The notes beneath the pieces are model-generated. The model was given only the letters and a program-made list of their open reading frames with translations. It was not told the DNA's origin and did no database searches. Shown in pieces: positions 1 to 11,232 of a stretch of 64,000 nucleotides of DNA. The translations under genes and the position numbers were made by a program. Within the stretch, counting starts at the first letter, position 1, and every line of letters starts with the position of its first letter. The stretch is from Liolophura sinensis (lineage: Eukaryota; Mollusca; Polyplacophora; Chitonida; Chitonidae). The stretch is from the NCBI RefSeq assembly GCF_032854445.1, contig NC_088307.1, forward strand, positions 5,334,001 through 5,398,000. Reading direction: 5' to 3'.

Positions 1-106
1 CAAACACAGATAAATATGAGGGCAAGTGAGCAAGTAGCAGGAAACAACAACCATCAGGAACAGATTGACCTGGCACCAGATATTTCAGTCATGGACCAAG
101 AAAAAG
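1..106 (+). CDS. Unrecognised upstream gene, exon (5' part outside window)
   Basis: The sequence is open from the first base in the frame CAA-ACA-CAG and reads QTQINMRASEQVAGNNN.. to ..ISVMDQEK, ending at AAAAAG|GTACAT. It leaves one base, which the exon at 2641 completes with CC to give GCC (Ala). The peptide is polar and Gln/Asn-rich, with no signal peptide or membrane segment. I assign it as coding because its phase matches the next two exons of the same gene. The gene must begin left of the window. I do not recognise the product. Confidence 0.6.
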
Positions 107-130
107 GTACATATCTATTTATTAATACTC

Positions 131-300
131 GTGAATAGTTCACTTGTACGACGGCGTCTAGCATTATGGTGAGAGGAAACTAAGCCGAGTCCGGAGGAAA
201 CCCACGACCATCCACAGGTTGCTGGAAGACCTTCCCACGTACGGCCGGAGAGGAAGCCAGCATGAGCTGGACGATCTCACAGCGACTGCGTTGATGAGAA
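131..300 (-). mobile_element. SINE-A copy (partial)
   Basis: The reverse complement reads the SINE-A body: CCAGCTCATGCTGGCTTCC.., CCGTACGTGGGAAGG, GTCGTGGGTTTCC and the CACCATAATGCTGG block. The tRNA-like head is mostly missing. Confidence 0.75.
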
Positions 301-383
301 AGGCATTTGGGGCACTTACAAAATATTGAACCACTTGATGAGCGAGATACCGTTTTCTGCTTGCTTATGATTCATTCGGCACT

Positions 384-850
384 GTATGGGCCGAAACCGG
401 GTTAACTTGACACGGTGGCCTGATTGGTTATCGTTTGCCAACCATCACATTTTGGCCAGTAGAATGGCTTTTGTGCCGTGCGTTTTAAATTATACTGTAT
501 TCCTGCTTAAACTAGGATTCTACCGGTGTTTTGATCATCCCCGAGACCTGGTCCCTTTGCATTGTTTTAGTATGATTTTGTGTTAAATACAGCATTTTTA
601 GTAATTCTAGACCAGTAACGTCTAATAAATTGCAATTAATTTCCCTGTATTATTTTTACCTAATTCTGCTTAAACCATGGTGCTGGAGGCATAGAAATGG
701 CTACAAATTTATGCATTTACATGAACAGTTTGAATAAAACCCTGACTGAGGCAAACTGACAAGATGACGTATTTCAACGGTTACGTGTGACCATTTGCAA
801 GCTATCAAACTGTCGTCGCTGCGCTGGTTTTAATTTCTGTTCTGTACGAC
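384..850. repeat. ~350-bp dispersed repeat, copy 1
   Basis: Landmarks are TGTATTCCTGCTTAAACTAG, GACCAGTAACGTCTAAT, ACATGAACAGTTTGAATAAA, TTACGTGTGACCATTTGC and GCGCTGGTTTTAATTTCTG. The same landmarks recur at 1330-1730, 33682-33890 and 52548-52925. Confidence 0.75.
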
Positions 851-1329
851 TTTAATTATATTATATAGGCCTAGTAAACTGCCGTGGTCTTGAATACAAT
901 TAAGACGAATGGTCGAAATAACGATTCCTTCCATCGACTAGAAGAACAGACAGGTTCGTGGGATTAGATTCAAACTTCAGGGATTGCACCAGAGCCATCG
1001 TTTTGCGTATCGATATACCGGTATGCTCCACTGAGATGCATCTGTCTTGAATTTAACCCAGAAACTCTTTATGAGCTTCAAAAAAAATTGTTGAATGCTT
1101 CTCCTTGCATGATTCCTCCCTAATTTCACACTTTATACACACGTACTTTCTTTGGTGGTTTGTGTTACACGTCGTTTGGGGAATTGGCCTTGCGAATAAT
1201 AACCCGGAACGTCCATTTTTGTGACGGCTGGTATACGAATGTCTGTTTCGACGCATCTATATCCAACTGAAACGAGGCTTGGGCTTTATGGCTACCGTTT
1301 AAACGATTTTCTGTATACTAATGAAAATA

Positions 1330-1730
1330 GAGTGAATTGTAGTAAAGTGCGGTTATAGGTGTCTTTAAAATTGCATTTCTGCACAAACCTGGATTCTCGT
1401 GGAGGACTAAGCATTCCCGAGGTCTGGTGCCTTTTCTTCTTCTTTTTTAAATATGTTTGCATGTAAAAGATTTTGAGTAATTCCAGGTCAGCGACGTCAA
1501 ATATATTGAAATTAGCATCATTGAATATTCTTAGCTTAATTCTGAATAATCTATGGTGCCAGAGGGCGTGTAATTTGCTTCTATGGAGGCATTTACTTGG
1601 AACTTAAAATAAAACCCTAAACGAGATAAATTAAAAAAAAAAAGAGTCCGGATTTCACCGATTACGTGTGACCATTTGCCAACAACAATACCACCATGTC
1701 TGCTCTGGTTGGCTCTCTATGGCGTTTTTT
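1330..1730. repeat. ~350-bp dispersed repeat, copy 2
   Basis: GCATTTCTGCACAAACCTGG, CAGGTCAGCGACGTCAAAT, GGCATTTACTTGGAACTTAA, ATTACGTGTGACCATTTGCC and GCTCTGGTTGGCTCTCTATG, in the same order as copy 1. Confidence 0.7.
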
Positions 1731-2063
1731 TTTTTTAATATCTCGAAATTTGCATGAAGCAGCGACAACTGTAAATACGTTAGTTTGAAACTTTGCGTTC
1801 AGATTGGCTGCTTAGAATCTCGAAAACTTTCTTTTGAAACTAACTTGCTACAATCGACCTGGAACCCTCTCTCGTCTTGACGGGTGATATACAGACGTCG
1901 GAATACATTAATTTAGTTTAATTTAATTTAATTTAATTTAGAACTAACTTCGTTTTGTGCATCTCTTTTGAAAATTTAATGATTATTTACTGCTTTAATA
2001 GTTCTTTCCATGGTGCTATAGAAAATATACTATGAGAACAGAAATCTTCTCATTTAACTATTA

Positions 2064-2316
2064 TTAGGCTCAGTTAGTTAGCGCGCTAGCGCTGCGTAAT
2101 AACCCAGGAGCTTCTCGCCGATGCAGTCGCTTTGAGTTCAAGTCCAGCTCATGCTGGCTTCCTGTCAGGCCGTACGTGGGAAGGACTCTCAGGAACCTGC
2201 GGATGGTATTGGGTTTCCTCCGGGCTACGTCCGGTTTCCTCCCACCATAATGCTGGCCGCCGTCGTATAAGTGAAATATTCTTGAGTATGGCGTAAAACG
2301 CCAATCAAATAAATTA
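2064..2316 (+). mobile_element. SINE-A, near full length
   Basis: The head has a GTTAGTTAGCGCGC box-A-like stretch and GAGTTCAAGTCC box B of a Pol III tRNA-type promoter. The body and the tail CTTGAGTATGGCGTAAAACG-CCAATCAAATAAA are complete. It lies in the intron of the upstream gene. Confidence 0.85.
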
Positions 2317-2397
2317 TATAACTATTATAAAGTAACAGGGATAAAATGCCATTGGTCACAATGTTCTTCTTTTTTACTTTATTACTTTTATTCAAGG

Positions 2398-2515
2398 TTT
2401 CCTGCGGATGATCGTGGGTTTATCCGAGGGTCTGTGCGGCATCCTCCCGCTTCTGACGGATGTCGCATGAGAGAGATATTTTTGAGTGCGACGAAAAACA
2501 CAATCTGATAAATAT
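2398..2515 (+). repeat. Degraded SINE-A tail
   Basis: TTTCCTGCGGATGATCGTGG and TTTTTGAGTGCGACGAAAAA are recognisable but diverged. It lies shortly upstream of the exon at 2641. Confidence 0.5.
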
Positions 2516-2640
2516 TCACAGGTTTTGTGTCTTCGCCTCAACCTCTATCTACCACTCGCTCACTTTATCTCTAACTCACTTAACCAGCCAATCAATCAAT
2601 CAGTCTATCTATCATTTTAACAAATTCGTATACTTTGCAG

Positions 2641-2728
2641 CCCAGTGTGACAAAATGGCCGTAAAACAGATGAGTACAGACCGCGAAGACTCCAGAACTG
2701 TCAGCCTCGCGAAGAGAATTTCCAAACT
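2641..2728 (+). CDS. Unrecognised upstream gene, internal exon
   Basis: The exon follows TTTGCAG and ends at AAACT|GTAAGT, a near-consensus donor. It reads QCDKMAVKQMSTDREDSRTV.. to ..RISKL. Entry phase is 1 (CC completes the G of the previous exon) and exit phase is 2 (CT, completed by G at 3452). The phases agreeing on both sides is the main support. If the upstream exon were wrong, translation could begin at the ATG at 2655, giving a 305-residue protein. The peptide is charged and has no recognisable domain. Confidence 0.65.
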
Positions 2729-3013
2729 GTAAGTGGGTGTGCCATTTTCTAACGCTTCTCTACACGGTTTCATACTTTGTCATCAGTCGAAATCCACTAT
2801 GTTTATAAATCCGAAACACTCTTGTTTTTAAACAGATCTTCAGTACTTCATAATATTCTTTGGAAAGATACTCCACACAAACTTCATCGCAATCTCTTTT
2901 TTATATTTTTCACAGTTAATATAATTCAAAAATCATAGAAACATAGCAATCAGAGAATGTTAATCATGTCAGATGATGGGTAACATAGTTAAAGGTGGTC
3001 TGTTCTTTAAGTG

Positions 3014-3151
3014 GGGGTCTGACAGCAAACTGCGGATGGTCGTGGGTTTGCCCCGGGCTCTACTAGGTTTCCTCCCACCATAATGCTGACCGCCGCCGTA
3101 TAAGTGAAATATTCTTACGGTGTAAAACAATCAAATAAATAAATAAATTTA
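3014..3151 (+). mobile_element. SINE-A, 5'-truncated
   Basis: It contains CTGCGGATGGTCGTGGGTTT, the CACCATAATGCTG block and an AATCAAATAAATAAATAAAT tail. It lies in the intron 2729-3451, which otherwise holds nothing. Confidence 0.8.
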
Positions 3152-3451
3152 AGTCAGTGTGGATCAGAGTAGCTGAATGGAAAGAGTGGTAAATGACAGG
3201 GTGATTACATGTCATTGCTGGACAAAAGAACTACGTTCAGAAAATATTCAAACAAGTACCTTTAGTACATAAGCGTGATGCTGTCATGGAGATATGCAAT
3301 CAGAGCTTGATTCGACATTAGCTTTTGGTTTTTAAGATTGTCGAATGCCCTTTTATGGTTGACAAGTGGTATACGAATGTCGCGCTTGAAGATTAGATTG
3401 ATTTCTATTCTCGTGAAATATACTGTGATTTGTTTCTGTAATCTGTTGTAG

Positions 3452-4295
3452 GGAAATGAACCGCAACAATTTGTCTCATACACAGAATGTTGTCAAAGCA
3501 GCGCCAAAATGCATCGGCACGACTGATATTTTAACGATGGAGTGTAAAAATGGTACTGGCAGGGATAGCAACGAACGTGGAAGCGACGAGACAGAATGTA
3601 AGACTTACCACAGAAAACTCTATGAACTCTCGCGTAAATCCAAAGGAGAGAGTGATCCAAGAACTTCCTCTTCTGCGGACCATAAATATGACGGTCAATA
3701 TTGTCTGAGAGTTACAGCTACTGACCACGAGTGTCCACGGAGATCACCGGAGGAACACGACGAACGCATGGGTGATAAAACTTCTATGATAGCAAATAGT
3801 GCTGAAGATTTATTAAAGGAGATTTCACAGGAAAATCATACTGGCCCAGTGTTTGATGTAGATATGACAGGTTGTAAGTCTTTATATGAAACAAGACAGT
3901 TTCCAGAAGACAGAGAGATGTTAAGCGGAACACAAAGAGCATCAAGTGACAACACCTTGTTGAAATGTTGTCCGAACATGGTGCATTCACGAGGATTGCA
4001 CCAGACTATCACATCTGGATCTCAATCTGGTGAGGACATTGACCTGGGCTTCGCATCAGATCAAATCCAGGTGATGGGTAAAGAAACTCCCTGCTCCGAA
4101 CCCAATTCAGTGTACAGTGAACATATTCTTGCCGTAACCAACATCGACTGTCCCATGAGAACGGAATTGCCTCAAATAGACTTAGCATCAGAAATCCAAG
4201 ATGGTAGACCACTTTTGTCTGAGGGCTCCACACTGAAGGGTGAAAGTGTGGTGTTGTCGGATTTAGAGACTCTTAAAGGAGACTTAAAAACTTAA
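3452..4295 (+). CDS. Unrecognised upstream gene, 3'-terminal coding exon
   Basis: The exon follows the acceptor CTGTTGTAG and stays open for 281 codons to TAA at 4293-4295. With the two upstream exons the visible protein is 345 residues, incomplete at its N-terminus. It is hydrophilic and rich in Ser, Glu, Asp, Lys and Thr, with about a dozen scattered Cys but no periodic Cys spacing. I see no transmembrane segment, coiled coil or familiar catalytic motif, so it looks intracellular and probably disordered. The long open frame in AT-rich DNA plus phase agreement argues for a real exon. I see no good AATAAA in the 1 kb after the stop. It could be the tail of a larger regulatory protein or a lineage-restricted gene. 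Confidence 0.65.
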
Positions 4296-4391
4296 AAAGA
4301 AAACTTAAAAACATGACACTATATGCTGAAAGGAGCATATTTGTTCGATGTGGTGGTGCATGCTGCATAATTTTGCGATTTTTCCTCGCCA

Positions 4392-4850
4392 TACACGTAA
4401 AGTCTGAAAACGGCAATGCTGGCATAAATCGCTGAGTCCATCGCGTCCTCCATCTTTAATACCCAATAATTTATGCTGGGGGTGTATTGCCTCTACGCCA
4501 ATGAGAGTCGTTAAAACTGGTGGCTTGTTCGTGTAAACTCGGAACCTGCGCCCAACATTTCGGTTTCCCGATCGTCAAGCGGAAAACGAACTGTACTGTT
4601 CGCTACCTTATGGGAAGAAGAGTTCTACCGGAAATGTACGAACTGTACTTCGGCGGTTTCCGACGGCAATTCTCCTACTAGCACAGAAGGCTACAGGACT
4701 TAGGCAAAATGGAGTCGCCCACAGCGTATTTTGGTGCTGACTTTATTTATGATTTATCAACTTGAGGTACATGTTAGAATTTTTTCATTGCATGCACCTG
4801 CGAGGAAATTCATACTCTTTTTCAATGGTATTTGTTTGATATTTACATTT
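4392..4850 (+). repeat. 450-bp dispersed element, copy 1
   Basis: It runs from ACACGTAAAGTCTGAAAACG to TCAATGGTATTTGTTTGATA and matches the reverse complement of 55733-56189 almost end to end, about 80-85% by eye. It shows no open frame and no tRNA-like boxes. It begins about 100 bases after the stop codon of the upstream gene. Confidence 0.8.
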
Positions 4851-5100
4851 TCTTCTCCTTGAAACAGATGAATTTCAGAAAGGTGAATCCCAGGAATGTG
4901 TAAATATGAATGGAAAAGACGTGACGTAGGCGGTTGTGTTCTGGGGTCTATTTTAGCCCGGCTGTTTTTAACTTACTAAATTAAATCCCATGGCGGGTAA
5001 CTATACACACTTGACCTACTCAGCCGTTTTGAACGTAACGGCTCTATTTTTCTATTGAAAGCCGTTGCCGTCCTAGTCCAGATCTTATTACAGGTTGTAT

Positions 5101-5430
5101 ATTCCCTGTACTGATCTTACCACAGTTGATCCCGTGTACAGATATTACCACACATTGTAGGATTAACCTGAAATACAGATCTTATCGCAGAATGTGCGCT
5201 ATACAGATCTTGCCCAGTGTGTACCCTGTACTGATCTTACCACAGTTGATCCCGTGTACAGATATTACCACACATTGTAGGCTTAACCTGAAATACAGAT
5301 CTTATCGCAGAATGTGCGCTATACAGATCTTGCCCAGTGTCTACCCTGTACTGATCTTACCATAGATTGTACAATGTTCTGATCTTGCCACAGATTTTGC
5401 CCTGTGCAGATATTAGCACAGATTGTGCCA
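5101..5430. repeat. 120-bp tandem repeat
   Basis: Bases 5105-5220 recur at 5225-5340 with very few changes, exact period 120, followed by a decaying third copy. Each unit holds diverged sub-repeats built on ACAGATCTT/GATCTTACCACAG. Confidence 0.85.
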
Positions 5431-5540
5431 CACTAGTAGTAGTGTCTAAATAAGGACAGATATTTTATGAGAAATTCAGACTTGTAAATCCTCACTTGTA
5501 AACTCCGGCTAAAGTCCTTGCACTGCAGTCAGTCATGCAA

Positions 5541-5624
5541 TGACACTCATGTAGGGAATTTTGACACTCATGTAGGGAATTTTGACACTCATGAAGGGAA
5601 TTTTGACACTCATGTAAGGAATTT
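5541..5624. repeat. 21-bp tandem repeat, four copies
   Basis: TGACACTCATGTAGGGAATT repeated with one or two changes per unit. Confidence 0.9.
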
Positions 5625-7724
5625 CCAAACCATTTGTTTTTCTTCTCTGGGAAACACGTTTAACTTGTCACTTTCTTGACAGTATTAGCCTGCTCTTGCT
5701 CGATCTCTCAAAACGTATTTTACACTAACAAGTATTTTGACATAGTTTTATACATATTAGCATACTCTTATAGCAAAAGTATTAGTAGTATGATTTAGTT
5801 GTATAAATACTTGTTGGCCTGAGTTTATAGCATGTATTATGATTGTTAGCTTGGCGTTATACTAGTACCCATTCATTATACCCCTTAGTATTAGTTGGAA
5901 TGAATTTACATTTTGTTAGCATTACACTCAGTTGAAGTATTACCCATTGTTCTCCTATTTGCATTCCGTGTATTATGTTTGTGTGGTAGGTTTTAGAAAG
6001 AGATTAGTACTAAGAGAGAATCCTTTTTGAGTGACCGAACACAAATTTCATAATGCCCTGTAATTAGAATCTTTATTATATTTCTTTTTTTCATTGTGGC
6101 ATTAACTCGACACAACACCACTTCCGTGCTATTTCAGTTCTGGTAGGTTGTGTGGGTATGGGTGTGTGAAGAGATGCGTGGGTATTGCGGTACAGGTGAG
6201 CTAAAATCTTTTCCCGCTAAATACTGCATGAAGTATATCCATCTTCGTAAATAAAACTTGCACAAACCTTTTTGTCTAGGAATCTTTTCGTTCTCATCTG
6301 GAATCGTGCAACTCTGATATTCGTCATTCGGATAAAAAATTTTGGAATGAAATATGTAGCGAAGAATTGTTCCCCTTCCATAACTTATAAAAAAAGTATT
6401 ATTTTCCCTTTGACAGTGTGGATATCGTTTTAACCATTCCACGACCATTCATGTTCTCCGATCTCTTCATGAAACATTAAAGTGAGCTCATGAGAAAGAA
6501 AATTACACTCTCGTCAAATTCTTTCATCTCTGAATAGCCTTCAGTATTGTAAAAAAAAAATCGTGATTTTGGTATCCAAATTAGATCATTATGTTACGAA
6601 TTCCAGAACAAATCGTGTACAGCTGGTTGAGGAGTTATATGCCTAACCGATACCAAATTGTTTTATGCATAGGTATAGACTCACAGGACCTAAACACTTC
6701 TGCTCTACCAGGATCAGTACTAAGCCATACATTGCCTTTATTATATGTCAATGATTAATGATCAACGACAACGATAATATATGTCTGTATATTAATATAC
6801 CGATTAAAATGTGAACGAAAAAATGTTCCCAAGATACTCCATGAAGCAACAGACTCAGCTGATCTGAACGAATGAAATCTTGTGTTCCACAAGGATCTAT
6901 ACTTAGCCCGGGATTTACTCTAACTTTGATCTAATAAGTTTTTTTCGAAGACATTGCGCGTTCTTCTTTAAACTCACTCTCCCCACTACTCTTCTACAAC
7001 GTCTGATAAATTTTCAATGTCCACGAAATGTCAGTTTATTCCTAATTGCTCAATACTAAATAAACGTTTGCTCAATAAATCAATGTCGAGAATTCTGAAT
7101 GTACTGTATTTACCACGGATCCGAGGAAAAGAAGGGTGTTGGTCTCGCCTACAAAGCTATTTAAATGTGTCTTTCTCATTGTCCAAATCAAATTTGCAAT
7201 ACAGTTTGTATTAAATTTTGGCAATTGAATTATATTTGAGCATTAAAGGCCTATTTTCGTTTATCTTACGATTTATACTCAGTGTTGTACTCACCGGGTA
7301 ATAAGCTGTGGCTGGTTTCAGTATATTTTCAATATTTCTGTTTCCCCTTTTCTATTCAGTTAAAGTGGAAACCCGTCCATATGTACGTATAGTTTCTGTT
7401 TGCCGTTGGGGTGACTATAAAGCAGCACATGAATACTACGGTTATAAAAGGGCTTGTTTCCACTGCTTCAGTACTCCTATAAAGCATTTCTCGATATACT
7501 GTCTGTGTGTGTGTGTTTTCTCACATTTCTCGCGAAACCTTTCGATGGTACTTTCGAACAATGAGATCGTGCTTTCGAATCTAACTTTTGGTGGAGTCAG
7601 GAAATTTTCAGGTAGGCCTATTTGGCGAGGTGCTGCAATGCTCTTCCCAGCAAAGAGTTATCAGCTGTTTGCGCGTGGAGTTGAACTGATTTCTATTTAT
7701 TTATTTATTTGATTGGAGATTTAT

Positions 7725-8012
7725 AAAGCCTGGAAAGTCTTCCAGCAGCTAGCAGATGGTTGCTGTTTTTCCCCGCGCCTTGCCCGGTTTCCCTCCCATC
7801 ATTATGCTGGCCGTCGTCGTATAAGTGAAATATTCTTGAGTGCCCAGTAAAATGCCAGTCAAATAAATAAGTAAATAAATAAGACTGGAGTATTAAGCCA
7901 TACAAAAGAATACTTCACATGCACGACGGCAGCCAGATTTATAGTGGGAGGAAACCAGGCAGATCCAGGAGGAAACCCACGACCAACTGCATGTTACTGG
8001 AAGACCTTTTCA
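7725..8012. mobile_element. Two SINE-A copies in opposite orientation
   Basis: A plus-strand body-to-tail copy (7725-7885) is followed by a minus-strand piece (7907-8012). The arrangement gives an inverted pair with a ~20-bp gap. Confidence 0.7.
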
Positions 8013-8245
8013 GTATACGAGTTTTTTTTTTCAAACAAATATCATAATTTCAGACGTACTTAGGAATGATAATGGCCTGATTCACAAAGGTTTGACTGAA
8101 ATTTTATCAGTCTCTACAGCCTGATCTCTTCGTTTTTTTGGGTTTTTTTTGTTATTTTGGGGGCTACTTTCACCGTTATTTTGGCCATATCATGGTTTAA
8201 TTAGCTATAAGTGGCATCCCGATACAATTGCCTGTTTATTACATA

Positions 8246-8408
8246 AAGTCCAGCTCATCCTCTCCGGCCATATACGTGGAAAGGCGTACCTGCAAGCTGC
8301 GGATGGTTGTGGGTTTACCCCGGGCTCTGTCCGGTTTTTCCCCACTATAATGCTGGCCGCCATCGTCCAAGTGAAATATTGTTGAGTACGACGTAATAGA
8401 CCAATTTT
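8246..8408 (+). mobile_element. SINE-A, partial
   Basis: AAGTCCAGCTCATCCTCTCC, CTGCGGATGGTTGTGGGTTT and TTGTTGAGTACGACGTAATAG are recognisable. The head is missing. Confidence 0.7.
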
Positions 8409-9143
8409 GCGTCAGTGTTTTTTTTTTTTCGACTTCAGGTGGCAGGTGAATTATTATTTTACAAACTCTTGTCATGTCATCAAATATTGGATTTCTATTT
8501 TTTGTATCAAATGTCATCTGGATGGGCTCGGTCGTTGAATAGTGTATTAACTATACTACGGGTATTAAGTCATTTTACAGGGGACTATATATATATATGT
8601 ATACTCAATACTGTTGTACTGAGACAAAATGAAACAGCAGCTGATTTAGTTCTTGTTTAACTTACTGTTTAACTTACACAATTTTGGGGGGGCAAAGTAC
8701 AAAATTGAAAAGTTGGCTTGAAGTTAAATCTGATGTTAAGACTTAATACTGGGGTATATAGGCCTAGAGTGCAGTCATGCAGGTCAGAATCTGGGTCAGT
8801 TTGCATGCCTTACGGCAGTCCGTTTTGAAAATAATTTTTAAACTTAAGATTTCTTCAAAACATGTTGTGCGCACAACTCATTTTAAATTTTATTTTTCAA
8901 ACGCGTTCCGCACGGAACCCATTTTGGAACTGTAATGTTTCAAGAACTGTTTCACTTTACAGTGTGCGCAGCGTGACCGTTTTGAAATATCTGTACGCAA
9001 GTTTTATTTCAAAACGGGTTTGTTATATTGGTTGTAACACACGCCAGTGGATGAAAAGCTTCTTTAGAGTCCCAGTATTTTGTGATAGCTTCGTAGATAT
9101 AGTTATTTATATTTACCCATGGCCTAGGCAATTGCGTTGATTA

Positions 9144-9740
9144 GTACAAACCGGCCCCGATAGCACAGTTGGTAAAGCGTACGCTTCGGGAGCGGTAGAT
9201 CCAGGGTCAATCCTGGGTCAAGTCACACCTAAGACCTAAGACCGGCCCGGATAGCACAGTTGGTAGAGCGTCCGCTTCGGGACCGGTAGATCTAGGATCA
9301 ATCCTTGATCGAGTCACACCTAAGAAAAGAGGAAGTTGTAACTTCCTCGCTTGGCGTTCAGCATGAAGGGGATAGTGCAACGACTGGTTGACCCGTATCA
9401 GTATAATGGCTCGGGCGGGGCGGCTTACTTGCCTTCGGTAAGTCGTCTCAGTGAAGCAGCACTAAATAAAAGAGCGGTGGAAATCCGCCCTGCAACAAGG
9501 AGGCACATTACACGTACATGCACCCTAATGCTTCCTTCGTCGTCATATGACTGAAAAATTGTTGAGTACGACGTTAAACCCCAAGCACTCACTCACTCAC
9601 TCCTAAGACCTAAAAGAGCGGTGGAAATCTGTCCTGCAACAAGGGGGCACATTACATGCACTCTACGGATCTTTTGTCATCATATGACTGAAAAATTGAT
9701 AAGTATGACGTTAAACCCGAAGCACTCACTCACTCACTGA
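9144..9740 (+). mobile_element. SINE-C cluster: extra head, full copy, extra tail
   Basis: A tRNA-like head (GATAGCACAGTTGGTARAGCG box A; GGTCAATCC box B region) at about 9150-9232 is followed directly by a second head with body and tail (9241-9593) and then a second body-tail piece (9600-9740). Tails read TTGTTGAGTACGACGTTAAA then CCCAAGCACTCACTCAC. The heads lack a pairing acceptor stem, so I do not call tRNA genes. Confidence 0.7.
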
Positions 9741-10110
9741 TCAGTACAATAACCTTACGGCCTATATCTTAACAGAGTTTAAATGTAGGCCTACGTGTTA
9801 TTTCCAAGTATCCGTTTTGCCACATTTATTCAGTTGGCTGACGACTATATTGTGTTCTTGAAAGAAACATTCAAGAAGATAGCGGTCTTTTTCTTTTCAC
9901 GAAGAAAGTATGTATGGGTCCATATAGTAAGGTAGGCCTACCGATAAATAGGTTAAAATACTTCTCTCTCTCTTTTTTTTTTTTTTAGATCATTATTTTG
10001 AAAGTGTTCTATTGTAAATGTCCGTCTTTAAATGAATACATGAATGCTGGCACAATCGTTCATTTTCGAAGTTTTCTAACCTTGGATTCAAAGTCAGTCC
10101 CCTTGGGGCC

Positions 10111-10230
10111 GCTTTGCACAAAGTGATCGTAGGCCAAGATGACTGTAGCTACCATGGTGACACATGTTAATAATATATGTTACCATGGTAGTTACAGTCA
10201 ACTTGAGCTAGAATTGCTTTGTGCAAGACT
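10111..10230. repeat. Palindromic (fold-back) element
   Basis: The left arm GCTTTGCACAAAG..TGACTGTAGCTACCATGG and the right arm CCATGGTAGTTACAGTCA..CTTTGTGCAAG are reverse complements with scattered mismatches, over about 55 bases each side of a short AT-rich centre near 10168-10178. It resembles a small MITE or hairpin repeat. Confidence 0.65.
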
Positions 10231-10297
10231 CCACTGAGCCTTAGAAAAACTAAAGAACAAATAATCACTCATATCGAGCAAATATAGCCCTGTATCA

Positions 10298-10415
10298 TTT
10301 ATTTATATACTTTATTGGAGTTTTACGCCGTGTTGAAGAATATTCAGTAATATGACGTCGGCCAGCATTACGGTGGGAGGAAACCAGGGCGTGTCCGGAG
10401 GACACACATGGAAAC
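10298..10415 (-). mobile_element. SINE-A tail, minus strand
   Basis: TTTACGCCGTGTTGAAGAAT and CGGCCAGCATTACGGTGGGA are the reverse complement of the SINE-A 3' half. Confidence 0.7.
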
Positions 10416-11174
10416 CAGATTGCCGATAGACCGTCCCAGTCTGGAGCTCTTGTGCGAATGGAGGTGCATATAGCCGCAGGTGACATGTGGCGGGGTTCAT
10501 TCAAATATCGATTCCTCTGCTCGCTTATGATAAATGATTGGATTTAGGGCGTTTCAGCACAGTATGTGCACATATGTCACACGTAAGAGGACCGGAGGCT
10601 ACAAAATGTGAAAGTTTCTCCGTGTTTTAGGTAAGTTTGGGATACCTAACTTGATTTTTTTTGGTGTTCTATCGCGGACACTGTAAAGTGACACAGTTCA
10701 TCAGCTGTTAATGCGCTCTCAGCACGTAACAAAACATACACACGTCAACCTGTTGCGTACGTGAGTAAAGCCCGTTATAGGTGTGTACCTAAGGGCTTTG
10801 TTGTATGACAATGAGTTGCAGTTGTGAAAATTGGACCAGGGCTATATTTGCTGTCAGGACTACGAATGATGTGAATACCACCTCAGAAACAGACAGTAAA
10901 GTATATATGCCTATACCTGAGCCCATTCGGCTGAATATTGTAGTCATTTTGTATCTTCAACAGATCTTCAACAATTAGCCTGACTATGTAAGGGTTATCA
11001 CCTGAGCTTCAGGTGTTATTATGTAACCTGGTAAGCTCTTACATAATAGATTCTTTCTTTAGTAGAAGTTGTGTAACATTACTGTAACATTGTGTAGGCT
11101 AACATTTCACGACTGTTACACTAAGGTAACAGTCTGTTATATTAGTCACTTGTAGTTAGGTAGTAAAGCAGACA

Positions 11175-11176
<2 letters not shown>

Positions 11177-11229
<53 letters not shown>
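11177..11229. repeat. (AT)n microsatellite
   Basis: About 26 uninterrupted AT dinucleotides. Confidence 0.95.

Positions 11230-11232
<3 letters not shown>

Larger units (their letters stand above)
107..2640 (+). other. Intron of upstream gene
   Basis: This non-coding stretch separates the two exons. It contains a minus-strand SINE-A copy (131-300), two copies of a ~350-bp dispersed repeat (about 384-850 and 1330-1730), a short (AATTT)n run near 1911-1940, a full-length SINE-A (2064-2316) and a degraded SINE-A tail (2398-2515). The 3' end is a good acceptor, TACTTTGCAG at 2631-2640. No other coding signal is visible. Confidence 0.6.

Noticed and set aside
6134-6448. 104-codon open frame on the minus strand
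   Set aside because: Ends in a His-Thr run from (GT)n-like sequence; no splice sites, domain or neighbours.
7308-7712. 134-codon frame with a hydrophobic start, considered as a signal exon
   Set aside because: It begins with GTG, not ATG, runs into a SINE-A, and no donor with the needed phase was found.
9150-9320. Two possible tRNA genes
   Set aside because: Box A- and box B-like sequences are present, but the acceptor arms do not pair and the second head continues into a SINE body.
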